From Azolla caroliniana (lineage: Eukaryota; Polypodiophyta), in the NCBI GenBank assembly GCA_043228905.1, contig JBHGNT010000002.1, forward strand, positions 17,608,001 to 17,672,000: a stretch of DNA of 64,000 bases, written 5' to 3'. Positions 1 through 9,623 of this stretch are shown here, piece after piece. Under the pieces are notes generated by a model that saw only the letters and a list, made by a program, of their open reading frames with translations, was not told the DNA's origin and did no database searches. The position numbers were made by a program, and so were the translations under genes. Numbering within the stretch: the first letter of the stretch is position 1; each line of letters starts with the position of its first letter.

Positions 1-482
1 GCAGGAACTTGGCCACTTCAAGGAAGAAGGGATCGGAATCTGCTTGGTTCTATAGGCCTTGGTGGAGGAGGAATATGGCCCGAAATATCGCTGCAACACC
101 TTTGTAGGAGGGATGTCGAAATGCATTTCGCCTAGCGATGACAGGTCCAACTTCTTCCGGATGGAGGAGTTGGTGACCGTGTCGATGTTAAGCTTCCTGG
201 CGATGTCCATGGCATCCGGGTGTGGGGGTGCTTCTGCGACCCGGATGTACCCATCCAAGTGTTTCTCCATGAGCCATCGGCGTAAGGCAGTAGAGATGAA
301 GATCGTCATCGCCAGAGGAGGTTCGTGGGAAGGAGACTGGTGGTTGCGATGGGCTATAGTTGTGTGATAGGATGGAGGAGAAGGTGAGGGGAAGGAGCGA
401 TGGAAGCGCTGATAGCTAGAAGATGAGTTTCTGCTTTGTGTAGAAAATCTTCTGTTTCCTTCTTTTTGTGGCTTAGGGTTCA
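1..482 (-). CDS. Hypothetical protein, N-terminal part, runs off the window
   Basis: On the minus strand an ATG at 482-480 opens a frame with no stop for about 160 codons to the window edge. The first 55 or so residues are rich in Ser, Arg, Pro and Gln. The rest looks globular, with FISTALRRWLMEKHLDGY near the middle and KLDLSSLGEMHFDIPPTK later. Third codon positions in that second half are clearly G/C rich, which favours real coding. It lies 168 bases downstream of the T1 pol stop in the same direction, so it could be a third open frame of that element, a gag-like frame of a neighbour, or a host gene. I do not recognise the family. The start is the first ATG in the open frame. Confidence 0.4.
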
Positions 483-649
483 TTGGGCGGTGAGCCATCG
501 TGGTGCCGCGTGTTCTTGGACTAGGAGTTTGTGCATGTCTTTAGTCGTTTTAATAGTCGCTATCTTCTCCTTCTTTTTTTTTTTCTTTTTTTTTCGTAAC
601 GGTTATCTACAACCTATTTTTACATTATGGTACAAGTGGGGCCGCTCAT
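483..649. other. Spacer with long poly-A/T tract
   Basis: No gene is visible. The plus strand carries an almost pure pyrimidine run at about 563-594 (T tracts broken by single C). On the minus strand it is an A/G-rich tract just downstream of T1 pol, the position where a polypurine tract would be expected, but I cannot find a convincing LTR start beside it. Confidence 0.5.
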
Positions 650-1645
650 TTACGGTGCGGGTTCTCCGGCTCTATCCTGGTTGGTGGTGAATGGGTTCGG
701 TGGCGTAGGGCCTAGGTAAGGTTTAAGCCGAAACCCATTCACCTTTTGCCGGACTACTTCCCCGGCCAGCATACCTAGTTGGAACGTGCCTTGTTCCGCT
801 CCAATTAGCCAGTATGGGCCGGTCTAGCGGAATCGTAACTTCCCCGGCATATGGCCCATGCGAGTTTGAAAAACCAGCACTGCTCGACCCACGACGAACT
901 ACTTTTCCCTTGCATTCTGATGTCAATCCACAAACGCTTTACGCCGTCGTTGTTCCTGCTCCAACATAGCCATGCTGTGGACGCGTTTTTGCCCTAGTTC
1001 AAGGAGTTGGTAGAGCTGTACCTCCTCCGACTTGGCTTCTTATAGTCGGTTCCGTACCTGAATTCACAAACTAGGTACCTGAAATTCGACCAGCATCACA
1101 ACCTCCAGCCCAAATGCTAGTCGAAACGGTGTTGACTGTATGCTTCTTTTGTAGCTGGTTCTGTACGCCAATAACGCACTTTGTAGTTTGGTATCCCAGT
1201 TCGTTCTATTTTCATTGACGATTTTCTTCAAAATGGTCTATAACGTCTTGTTGGTGGATTCTGCTAATCCATTCGCCTGCGGATAATATGGTGTGCTCTT
1301 CTTATGGACTACGGCGTAATGATGTGTTAGTTCCCGAACCACCGTATTGAGAAAGTGACTCCCCTGGTCATTGATGAGCTCAATCGGACAGTCGAACCGG
1401 CACTAGATGTGCTCGTAAAGGAATCTGGCTGTGACGACCGCTGTATTTTCACGTAGTGCCTTTGCTTCTACCCATTTGGTGCAGTAATCCGTGGCTACCA
1501 ATATGTATTTATTGCCTGTACGGGCCGCCGCTGGTGTGAAGGGCCCCACAAAATCCAATCCCAACTTTTGGAAGGGGTCTAGTGGTAATACGGGCTGGTG
1601 TGGCATCCTTGCGCCCTCAACGGGTTGTCCCATCCGTTGACACAA
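650..1645 (-). pseudogene. T1 integrase core and C-terminal domain
   Basis: The DDE core starts with [12 protein letters not shown] (first Asp), followed by NDQGSHFLNTVV (second Asp, near 1360) and PQANGLAESTNKTL (Glu, near 1260), the usual D,D35E order. The C-terminal part reads as VLVFQTRMGHMPGKLRFRW over several frames and ends with VNGFRLKPYLGP and a TAA at 652-650. Breaks include a TAG near 1401, which converts a codon in the core, and frameshifts between 960 and 720. Not functional. Confidence 0.75.
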
Positions 1646-2071
1646 ATCACACTTTCTACAATACTCGGATGCGTCCTTCTACGTTGTTGGCCACCATAAG
1701 CCCGCTTGCCATACTTTCCGGGTTGTAACGTCACCCGCGTAATGGCCGCCTGCCGTAAAACTGCTTCCTTATCATCCTGACGTACCCCACGTCGCCAAAT
1801 ACCGTCACTTCCTTTGTGATATAAAACGCCTTCGACAAGGCAGAAGTGACGGCTTCCGAAGGGTAGTCGTTTCTTCTCGTCCGTGCGTAATTGTGGTGGA
1901 GGCAGTCCCGTAGTTAAAAAGTACGTCATTTCCATAAGCCACCGGTCCGGAAAGGTCGATTCCGTTCTTTTTGGCTAGTGTCGCTACTTGCAGGATGTCG
2001 GCGTCCGAAAAATCGTCGTCATCTTTCTGTAATGTTTCTCCATTCTCGAGTCTGCTCATAAAATCCGCCAA
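1579..2071 (-). pseudogene. T1 RNase H tail and integrase zinc-binding region
   Basis: MADFMSRLENGE near 2071 is the end of RNase H (the ADxLSR type motif of gypsy pol). After a frame change, VEGVLYHKGSDGIWRRGV at about 1840 is the standard linker just before the integrase HHCC finger, and CVNGWD plus the nearby Cys codons at about 1640-1660 are the finger's second half. The frames overlap by a shift near 1900 and again near 1640, so the region cannot be translated in one piece. Confidence 0.65.
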
Positions 2072-2116
2072 TGCGTGTTGCGTCCCTGGTCGGTGCTGGA
2101 TTACGAAATCGAATTC

Positions 2117-3724
2117 CTAGAGCAGCAGCATCCACCGCGCCAATTTCCCTGTCAGGGCTTGTTTCTCCACCAAATACAGAAGTGCCGAATGATCCACGTG
2201 GAACGTGAATTTCCTTCCTAATAAATAGTGCCCGAATTTATTGATGTTATAGATCATCCCTAGCGCCTCCCGCTCCGTTGTGGAGTAGTTACGCTCTACT
2301 GTTGATAATTTGCGACTAGTGTAGTATACTCGTCGGTACCAGCTTGGTTCGGTGAGCTGCATTAGTGCACTTCCTATTGCTATGTCCGAGGTGTCGACGA
2401 ACACGTGGAATGGCTTCGCCCAAACTAGTGGTTGTACGACGGGAGCCTGTGTGAGCATTATCTTAAGTGCCTCGTAGGTTTTATCCTCCGTTGCAGTCCA
2501 TTGGAAAGGAGTCTGATGTACGGCAGCGTGTAACGGCGTGGCGAAGTCCGCCAAATACCGTATCATCCGACTATGCCACCGTATTTGTCCCAAAAACCGG
2601 CTGAGTGATTTGACGTTTGTCGGAGTGTTGGCTTGCATAATCGTGGATATTTTGTTCGGGTCAACTGCTATTCCCTCCTTGCTGACTATATGGCCCAAGA
2701 GAGTCCCGCTGGTCACGCCAAAAGCACATTTTGCGGGATTCTGGCTTAAGCGTGCGGTGCGGCAACATTTGAGGCACAGTTGTAAGTGCGAAAAATGGTC
2801 TATTGTTCTCCCATATACCGCAAAGTCGTCTAAAAAAACTTGCATGAACGCCGGAATGTATTCCCCAAAGATCTCCGTAATTGTCCGTTGAAATGTTGTC
2901 GGCACCATCTTTAGCCCGAACATCATGACGACTGCCACATATACTCCCCAATCCATGACAAATGTCGTCTTTTCTTGGTCCTCGGGATGCATGCGTACCT
3001 GATTTTAGCCACTGAAGCCATCTAAAAAACTGTACATCTTATGGCCTACGACGGCGTCCAGTACGCTATCGGTGAAGGGTAATGGAAATGCGTCCGTAAT
3101 GGTGACGACGTTTAATTTTTGGTAATCTACGCATACCCGTATTTTGCCGTTTTTGTTTGGAACGACCACTATCGGGCTTAACCATGTCGCTTGTTTAACT
3201 GGTCGTATGAACCCCGCCTTTAGGAGCTTGTCAATTTCTTCTTTCACGCAGGTCGCGTAGTTCGGGTCCATGCGGTAGCGGTGCTGCTGGACGGGTTTCG
3301 CGTCGGTTGCTAAATTGATCTTATGCTGATAGAACTTGGGATCTAACCCCTTCATGTCCTCGTGAGCCCAAGCGAACACATCCTTATATTCCGTGAGTAG
3401 TGCGATCATTGTTTTTCGCTGGTCCGGCCTTAATTCCTTTGCGATGGAGAGGAAACGAGGCTCCGATTCCGTACCCATATTTACTTCTTCAAGGGTGGAA
3501 GCAGTGACTCGTCGAGAAATCTCCATTTCCCTTTCGAATGCCGCCCGTGCTCTGCTGAGTTCCAATATGAACTCTGGGTTTGGTTCGTAAGGCTCGTCGT
3601 GGAGAACAGTGGTCGTGGCATAGTCTGCCGCGGTTGCGATGACGTCTATTTCAAACAGTGGAATAATCCGAGGGTGCTCATCGAATAATGCCTCCAATTC
3701 TGCATCCTCCACCCCAACCAACAT
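2117..3724 (-). pseudogene. T1 reverse transcriptase and RNase H
   Basis: The upstream frame (3724-3005) holds the fingers and palm start: KAGFIRPVKQATWLSPIVVV and RVCVDYQKLNVVTITDAFPL, then SFLDGFSG. A single nonsense codon (TAA at the Tyr of the expected SGYNQ motif) separates it from 2992-2117, which carries the catalytic motif as VFLDDFAVYG, then LGHIVSKEGIAVDPNKI and the RNase H start VFVDTSDIAIGSAL. Except for the nonsense codon the domain is well conserved. FLDD replaces the more common YLDD; Phe at this position is not rare in gypsy elements. Confidence 0.85.
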
Positions 3725-4150
3725 ATTTATATCTTCTACGTATAATGGTGTTATACCCTTCGGTTGTGGCGTGCTTCCTTCCGTAGGTACGCGAACCTTG
3801 GTGCGTCCGTGTCAGAAACTAATACACTTGTGTTGCCAGCTCTGCTTGATGTTTGCTACCCAAAGCCATGTCTACCCAGAAGCACTGGGTAAGCCGTCCA
3901 AGGCGAGGATGACCGCTGAGATGTCGAATCGGTGTTTACCCACGATAATGCTAATTTTACGAATTAACCCTAATGGTCGTACTGAGCGGGTATCTGCCAT
4001 TCGGAGCCAGAATGGGCAAGCGTCCCATTCTGAAATGCCTAACTGCTCGCAAGTTTTCGCGCTAATTACATTGACGCTTGAGCCGCCGTCGATTACACAT
4101 CCAGGAATTTCCTATCCGTGTAATATTAATGTAATAGCCGGGGTGTGTTG
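3725..4150 (-). pseudogene. T1 aspartic protease region
   Basis: The minus strand at about 4110-4070 reads CVIDGGSSVNVISAKTC, which has the shape of a retropepsin active-site loop but with D-G-G in place of D-T-G or D-S-G. It continues as SEWDACPFWLRMADTRSVRP and leads into DINMLVGVEDAELEALFDEH, the linker before reverse transcriptase. An in-frame stop lies near 3890. Protease is assigned from this motif and its position between nucleocapsid and reverse transcriptase. Confidence 0.6.
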
Positions 4151-4468
4151 ATCCACTACCGGCAGTCCACTGTTGACGTCTGTAAGGTTTGTAGCGATAC
4201 TCACCCCGGGTATGCCTGTCACCCGTTCTTCCATGGTCTGGCGGAAGTGTGGGACTAGCTGCAACAGTTTCTCCATGGTTAACATTATCTCACAGCCCTC
4301 TCACGCCTACCAAATGGGGTCTGGAACTGGTCTTTCGTCCTCTGCTCACTCCATTGTGTTCGCGGACTCCTTCCGCATATGTTCTGTATTTGCCGCGTTT
4401 GCTTTCTCCACCCACGCTTGGGCTTGTTGGCGTACCTCGTCTTGCGCAGCCCAATCAACGGTTTTTGT

Positions 4469-5302
4469 TTACTGGCGTGTCGTGACTTGTTGCGCCTCTG
4501 CTGTAATCATATTGACAACGGGCCCCTTTCCCTTGCGTGCTGGACATTGCGTGGCATAATGTCCGGGTTGCTGACAAATAAAACAATGGATGCTTGATTC
4601 ACCCTTCTTGGCTCCTGGTGGTGTGTGCCGCTCCCCTGGTGCTACTTGCTCCTCGCGGTCCGGCCTCGTTTGTTGGAACGTACGTGGTGGCTGTTGTTGG
4701 TCCCGTCGTTGTTCCTGGTGCCGCTCATCCCACGAGCTTTCGTCGTAACGCCGGTGATCCCAATATTGCCGTGGGTTACCACGATAACCATTGAAGCCGC
4801 CCCGTTTGTTTGTCGGTCGTTGATTCTCGTAGTGCCGACCCCCTTTGGCGTAACTCGGATGTCCACGATAATCCTCGTCCTCTGGGTTGTCCTCCTCGGA
4901 ATCGTTGTGATTTCGGCGATTCCGGTGGTACCGGTCCTCCCGTGGGTTACGATCCTTATATCGGGTTCGGTCTTCTTGCATCCTTTGTTCAGTCCGGTGT
5001 GGTTGACGTTGTGTGTCCATGCTACGGATTGCGGGAGTGGCTCTGTTTAACATATTGTACTCGCATTGGTCGACTGTGTGAGCCTTCGAGTGGCAGATTG
5101 GGCAGTGGATTCGCATATTGCAGTCCACTGCGGAATACCTCGAGTTCAAGCAAATCGCGCACTGGATTGCTTGACGAAACTGGCGTTCCTCATCCTGAGG
5201 TAACGCTTGTTGTAAGGAGGACATAGAAAACCTTTCCTCCTCGTCATCCAACTCGAGCTGTAACGCTCGTTCAGTTACCATATCCGTTGTTTCCCCTTTC
5301 AC
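4469..5302 (-). pseudogene. T1 gag nucleocapsid with zinc knuckles
   Basis: A 277-codon frame carries CPICHSKAHTVDQC in its first third and CFICQQPGHYATQC near the end, both C-x2-C-x4-H-x4-C RNA-binding knuckles. CAICLNSRYSAVDC just before the first has Tyr in place of His and is a degenerate third knuckle. Between them is a long Arg/Asp/Gln-rich linker typical of gag. It is one frame off the capsid frame immediately upstream, so gag is frameshifted at about 5303. Confidence 0.75.
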
Positions 5303-5303
5303 G

Positions 5304-5700
5304 CTATTGTTGTTGAGTGTTGCCCGGATGGGCCGACGTAAAGCTAGCCAAAAATGTTTCCCGAGCCTTGTCTTCTGTGGGGCTCCGTTCCAGTTTCCGT
5401 CGTAAATTTTGGAAGCATGAGCTGAAGTCCGCTATCGTCTCTGTCAACAGTTGCTTAATTGTATAAAACTGTCCGAGGATTTCGCGTTGTGGAACCCTCC
5501 GATGGAAGAATCGCAAGAACGCGGACTGCAGCTGATCGAAGGTTGTTATTGCTGGTAAATCCATCTGTGAATGCCAAAACGCGGCTCGCCCATCTAATGT
5601 TAACCTGAACTCTATCAGAGGTTTTCTGCCCTTTATATACGCAGGGTCTATTTAGCCGTTCATGCTTCCTGCGTGAACCGTTACATGCGTTATGATCTTA
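5304..5700 (-). pseudogene. T1 gag capsid region
   Basis: MDLPAITTFDQLQSAFLRFF followed by FYTIKQLLTETIADFSSCFQ and KARETFLASFT is the retrotransposon capsid (UBN2/gag family) pattern. The frame extends upstream as PAYIKGRKPLIEFRLTLDGR to about 5690, where an in-frame stop occurs. Upstream of about 5700 I lose similarity. Confidence 0.7.
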
Positions 5701-5756
5701 TATTATTTCTTATTCCTACGCTTTTGTCCGTCGGTTACTATTCCGGCGGACAACAC

Positions 5757-5950
5757 TAAATCGATGGCAAGCTCGGTGGGCTCAATTCCTCATGTGTTTT
5801 GACTTCAAAATCACATATCGACCGGGGAAGCAGCAAGGAAAAGCAGATGCGTTATCACGACGTTCATATCTTGCACCCTGTCCTGGTGATCCAACGTTTG
5901 ATAATCAAAAGCAAGTAATCTTGGGACCAACACGATTGCAGACAATGCGA
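5757..5950 (+). mobile_element. Gypsy RNase H fragment of a different lineage
   Basis: The plus strand reads [20 protein letters not shown] and then [11 protein letters not shown], the end of RNase H in chromovirus/Tf-like gypsy elements, about 65 residues. It starts abruptly where T1 similarity ends and stops near 5950. It is a short broken copy with no other domain nearby. Confidence 0.7.
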
Positions 5951-5998
5951 TTTATGTTGCACGTTTATGTTGCACATTTATGGTGCTCATTTATATAA
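5949..5998 (+). repeat. Short tandem repeat, about 13 bp unit
   Basis: Three and a half imperfect units of the form TTTATGTTGCAC follow each other. Nothing else is recognised here. Confidence 0.6.
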
Positions 5999-6037
5999 TT
6001 AAAACTCTCTACTATTTTCAATGGTGGATTTTGGATA

Positions 6038-6132
6038 GCTAGTTTATCAATGGTAGCTCTTTGCAAAAATGACTATTTATCAATGGTAGCTTTTTGCATA
6101 GCTAATTAGCTATGTCAAGGACATAGCTAATT
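6038..6132 (+). repeat. Direct repeat and 18-bp perfect palindrome
   Basis: TTTATCAATGGTAGCT occurs twice about 36 bp apart, and CATAGCTAATTAGCTATG at 6097-6114 is its own reverse complement. ACATAGCTAAT is repeated just after. The A/T-rich stretch 5999-6130 holds no gene; it resembles the edge of a MITE or LTR but I cannot find a matching partner. Confidence 0.5.
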
Positions 6133-6775
6133 TTTTCCACTCGCACGCTTTCACCCTAGAGGCAAATCCTTGGATTTTTAGAGCGGACTATTGAAGCGTG
6201 GGGCACAAATAGTCCGAACAATCATAAGTCCCCAGAAGGAAGCAGAGGGCATGGATTGCAAGGAGAAGCAACATGTGTCACACCTAGCGGCGCATGTAAA
6301 CTAACAGTACTCAACAAGAAGGACAAGCGTCGGATACAAGACTTTGAGAAGATGTTAAAAGAAGAAAGAATAATAGGAGAAGATGAATTCGTGGCTCATA
6401 TTCTAGAGGAAGCCACATTTAACGACACCATCGGCGAAATTGAGGAAGTCGTGAACTTGAGCTATCCTCATGATCAACACGTGACTTCGGTTAACTCTAT
6501 CAACATCTATTCTATCATCGATGAATATCATCGAGGCAGGTTGATGGAGGAAGCTGAAGTCAACACAAAATATAAAATGGTGGATAGGAAGATCAAGCCA
6601 GTTGCGGTTCCAGTACCGGAAGATAGCTGGCAAAAGATGAAGGAAGTTGCGAACGATCCAAGCTTAAGACAATAGGTCATGTCTTCACTGAAGAGACGAA
6701 AGGAAAGCTACGAGTTGGAAGGGAGGATTTCCTCCTCCCTGAAGAGGAGTGAATGTTGAGACAAGACTTGTGACA
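6130..6775 (+). mobile_element. tRNA-Trp-type gypsy fragment (copy E): gag end, frameshift site, pol start
   Basis: The fragment begins with the last codons of gag-protease (reading GKSLDF then stop at 6179-6181) and continues in the -1 frame as the N-terminal part of pol, including VNTKYKMVDRKIKPVAVPVP and the DPSLR motif found in all other copies of this group. The pol frame is open from 6178 to a TAG near 6673. Beyond that it continues as KLRVGREDFLLPEEE and loses similarity near 6775. It is divergent from copies A and B and lacks LTRs. Confidence 0.8.
6172..6234 (+). other. Putative -1 frameshift signal, copy E (heptamer plus pseudoknot)
   Basis: Heptamer GGATTTT at 6172-6178 is followed by TAG. 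The first stem is a perfect 9-bp pairing of CGGACTATT (6184-6192) with AATAGTCCG (6208-6216). Loop bases TGGGG (6199-6203) can pair with CCCCA (6230-6234). The spacer from heptamer to stem is 5 bases. The downstream pol frame is in -1 and open. Confidence 0.7.
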
Positions 6776-6969
6776 TGCAAAACCAAATCGACAAGAGTTG
6801 AGACACACAAAGCCAAGAAGAGCGAAGTTGAGAAAGATAGTGCTGATTCGGCCGATACACCCAAAAAGGCTTTAAGGGGAAAAGGCAACATGAGTCAGAC
6901 AATGTTAATCCTTAGGGCCGGACAATGGCCTAACACAAGGTGTCTACGGAAGACACTTTACCAAAGGGG
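6776..6969 (+). other. Unassigned stretch before an LTR
   Basis: No recognisable domain. A short plus-strand frame here is Lys/Glu/Ser-rich. It ends in the purine run AAAGGGG at 6963-6969, in polypurine-tract position relative to the LTR that starts at 6970. Confidence 0.4.
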
Positions 6970-7328
6970 TGTTAAGGCGAGATAACTTAAGACACAACGA
7001 TTAATCACACTTAATTGGCTACGTAGCAATATGGCATTAAATTCGATACACTTAGTACAGAACGGTAATCAACACTTAAAGATAAAACAAGAAGCTCTAT
7101 TAATTATCCTTCCAAGTTTTACATTGTAATTGGGCCTTTATATAGGTCACCGGTGCTGAGTACAAAACGGTGCCAACCGGCAGCTGTTCGAAACCGGTCC
7201 GGATCCGGATCGGCATACCGATTCCGGTCTGTCCGTTCACGTCCCACTATTCTACTTAATTAAAATAGATTCCGAATAACAATCCCTTTCACATTCTGGT
7301 CTTTAACTCCTTTGTCGGCCGGGTAACA
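6970..7328 (+). repeat. Candidate LTR, 359 bp, TGTTA...TAACA
   Basis: Ends are perfect 5-bp inverted repeats. A purine run lies just before and a TGG-initial primer-site-like sequence two bases after, so the plus strand shows polypurine tract, LTR, primer site. That is the order at a junction of tandem elements, or a 5' LTR beside a chance purine run. A TATA motif is present on both strands around 7138-7148 (TTTATATAGG, or TATATAAAGG in reverse), so orientation is not certain. I find no second copy in the same orientation. Confidence 0.5.
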
Positions 7329-7330
7329 CA

Positions 7331-7346
7331 TGGCACGCCCGTGGGA
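7331..7346 (+). other. Possible primer-binding site, TGGCACGCCCGTGGGA
   Basis: It begins two bases after a TG...CA-bounded LTR and starts with TGG, as expected for pairing to a tRNA CCA end. I could not match it to a tRNA that I know. The same 16 bases occur inverted at 9605-9620 beside another LTR-like unit, and similarity extends about 25 bases further. Confidence 0.45.
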
Positions 7347-7383
7347 CAGTACCTTGTACGTCGAATCCCACTATCTGGCCCTT

Positions 7384-7954
7384 AGCCTTCGTCCAAGATA
7401 TCCAGAATACTCTCCTCAAGGGTATCCAATGGTTCTTCGGAAATCTGTTGTTGTTGTTGATGTGGCTGTTGTTGCAGTTGTGGTTGTTGTTCTGGCTCCG
7501 GCTCCTCCGACTGTTTCTCCTTAGATGGCGTCTGTTCAGCTCCCGGTACCGGCGGTTGTGGCGGTGATTCCTCCGTTAACTGCTCTGCCGGATTTGACTT
7601 CAGTTGACTCGCCCCGGTCTTGTCTCCGTCCGATCCTTGCTCCAGCTATGGCTTCTCATCGTTGAGGTTGACGGTCGCCGCCTGCTTTGCGTCTTCTTTC
7701 CGTAGCCTGGTCCACTCATAGCTTTCAAATTGGATTTTAGCATCCTGTCGATCATCGTCCAGTTGTGCTACCAATTTTCGGACCACTGCTGACTGTTCCT
7801 CCGCCAGAGTTACAAAATCTTCGGCTAACTCATCTCTTACGGTGGTGAAGTCCTCCTTTGTTAGCATGTAGCAGTCGTTGCCATCCTTCTGTTGGTTTTC
7901 CGCGTCCTCCCTTAGCAACTGGAGCTCGACGACGACTAGAGAAACCAACAGCAC
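7384..7954 (-). pseudogene. gag-like frame, coiled-coil and Gln-rich
   Basis: The minus strand reads FVTLAEEQSAVVRKLVAQLD and KIQFESYEWTRLRKEDAKQA, a charged heptad-like region. An in-frame TAG at 7648-7646 follows, then a Pro/Glu/Gln-rich tail ending QISEEPLDTLEESILDILDE and a TAA near 7386. This is compatible with the N-terminal region of a plant gypsy gag. Orientation and position fit T1 or the unit with primer site at 9605-9620, but no diagnostic domain is present. Confidence 0.4.
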
Positions 7955-8860
7955 CGGACGGACGAGGACCAGAATAACAACGATGATCAGAAGGTTGCAG
8001 AGGCGGCCGAAAAGACACGGCCGAACCGCAGCCAGAACGGAGATGAAGATCCAGAACGGAGATGAAGATGGCCAGATTGGCCGACCAGATACACACTAGA
8101 CAAAGGCGGACAACGGACGGGCTGGACAACAAAGGGACATAGCTAGAAACGGAGAACATAGATGAGACGATGTGATGCAGAAAGCCACAGACGGGGGCCG
8201 GAGAAAAACACATAAACACGATGGAATGGTCCGGATAGAAGAAACGAAAAAAAAAAACGGAATGAACCGGAAAGATACAACCGGAAAGACATGGCCGTTT
8301 GTGCCGAACAACAACGAAGATGGAGATGACCGAACAGCAGTTCGAGAGGTCGGATAGGCCGGAGAGTGACCGGACAGGAGCAACCGGAGCGGCCGAAGTG
8401 GCCGGAGAGCGGTCGAAATGGCCGAAAACCGGTCAAAATAGCCGGATAGTGGTTGGAGCAGCTGGAGAAGGCCGGGGAAGCAGACAGGCCGCCGGGACAA
8501 CGGACCGGATGCATGATCGGAAGACGATGGACGGTGCCGGATGACGACGAAACGACAGGACGACGAAGATGCCTGACGGCAGTAGACAACAGCAGCTGGG
8601 AGATGGCCGAAGCGACAGATAGGCAACCGAAATGGATGGACAGAGACGGGCAGCGGGTTCGATAGAGACGTTGGACAAATAGAAGGTTGGACAACTACCG
8701 GATCGACGACAAAAATGTACAGCGACGGCCGGATGATGGCCAAAATAGAGAAAGGCCGGATAGGGCTAATAGAGACAATGACACCGGATAGTGGCCGCAC
8801 AGAGACGGTGGCAGAGCCAGAGATAGACGACGACAACCGCCGAGCGATGGATACTATGGA
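7955..8860 (-). other. Low-complexity CCGG-rich stretch, probable element leader
   Basis: About 900 bases with dispersed short motifs such as GGCCGGA, ACCGGA and GACGACGA on the plus strand. Long frames exist on both strands but their products are low complexity (Ser/Arg/Pro-rich or Asp/Arg-rich) and show no domain. I read it as the untranslated leader of the minus-strand unit whose primer site is at 9605-9620. No gene is supported. Confidence 0.45.
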
Positions 8861-9230
8861 GCTTCAGAAGGAGAGGAAGCAAAAAAACAGGCATAGCATA
8901 GAACGAGGAGAAATAGAGCAGAAGGAAGAATAAAAGAATGAAGGAGAAGAAAGGAGGGAGCAACACAAACAAAGACTGAAAGAAAAAGAAAGAGAACAAA
9001 GAAAGAAGAATTCATGGAAGAAGAGAAAGGCATGAACAGACATATACACGAAGTGTAAGAAACAGAGATAGAAGAAGAAAGAGAGAGGAGGAAAAGAAAG
9101 ACAGGAAGAGGAGAAGAAGCAACGGTTAACACCAAGGAGGAGGAAGAAGATGTAGACAACACGTGGGAGAAAACGTAAGAAGACAAACACGGGAAAAAAA
9201 ATGAGAGGGAAAAAGAGAAGCGAAGAAATT
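8861..9230 (+). repeat. Long A/G-rich (polypurine) tract
   Basis: Roughly 370 bases are dominated by A and G on the plus strand, mostly AGA, GAA and AAG steps, with few pyrimidines. On the minus strand the frames translate as Phe/Leu/Ser runs and are not coding. It continues the leader-like stretch beside it. Confidence 0.7.
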
Positions 9231-9237
9231 TTAAAAA

Positions 9238-9350
9238 GTTGAGGGTAGAGCCTAAAATTTCAGAAACTTGGGGGTACTGAATGAAAATTTCAAAAGTCGA
9301 GGGTACATATCAAAATTTTAAAAAACAAGAGGGCACCACCAAAATTTTGA
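9238..9350 (+). repeat. Four diverged units of about 30 bp
   Basis: Four successive units share the pattern GAGGGTA(C), six to eight variable bases, then AAAATTTC or AAAATTTT and an A run: near 9240, 9268, 9299 and 9330. Units differ by many substitutions, so this is an old array. Confidence 0.6.
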
Positions 9351-9604
9351 AAATCCCCAAGACTACTCACACACACTCAAAACAAAGGAAGATCATACAT
9401 ATACACGACATGATTTTGGACCCATGATGAAGTTCGTAAGCCGACAAAACGAGAATGTTCGTGTCGCGGAAAGATTTCCTGACCGACAAAGATGTTCGAG
9501 TCAAGCACTCCGATCGAGGGAGTCGATCATTGAAAGGACCGATGGAAGTCCCGGTCGAAGAAATATCATCATCAAGGCATGTGGGATCGACGTGCAAGGC
9601 ACTC

Positions 9605-9620
9605 TCCCACGGGCGTGCCA
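9605..9620 (-). other. Possible primer-binding site, inverted partner of 7331-7346
   Basis: The minus strand reads TGGCACGCCCGTGGGA, then a continuation (GAGAGTGCCTTGCACGTCGA) similar to that after 7346. It lies three bases inside an LTR-like sequence that starts at 9624 in plus view with TGTCTTACCC, similar to the reverse complement of the end of the 6970-7328 LTR. Confidence 0.45.
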
Positions 9621-9623
9621 TAT

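Larger units (their letters stand above)
650..5755 (-). mobile_element. Decayed Ty3/gypsy element T1, gag-pol body without clear LTRs
   Basis: Reading right to left the order is capsid, zinc-knuckle nucleocapsid, protease, reverse transcriptase, RNase H, integrase zinc-binding region, DDE core and integrase C-terminus, which is Ty3/gypsy order. Several nonsense codons and frameshifts break it. It is a different lineage from the tRNA-Trp gypsy group that dominates the rest of the window. At 5755 the capsid side abuts a foreign RNase H fragment on the other strand. The gag-like frame at 7384-7954 and the leader and LTR-like units up to about 9957 have the same orientation and may be its 5' part, separated by later insertions (inference). 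Confidence 0.8.

Noticed and set aside
2840-2870. FLDD in place of YxDD in T1 and in the tRNA-Trp gypsy group as a novel polymerase variant
   Set aside because: Phe at this position occurs in other gypsy lineages, so it is not in itself unusual.
7331-7346. Naming the tRNA that would pair with TGGCACGCCCGTGGGA
   Set aside because: I compared it mentally with the plant tRNA 3' ends I know and found no match, so I leave it as a possible primer site only.
7955-9190. Several overlapping long frames on both strands, some resembling membrane proteins on the minus strand
   Set aside because: Products are low complexity (Ser/Pro/Arg or Phe/Leu runs) produced by CCGG-rich and A/G-rich sequence; no domain, no conserved start.
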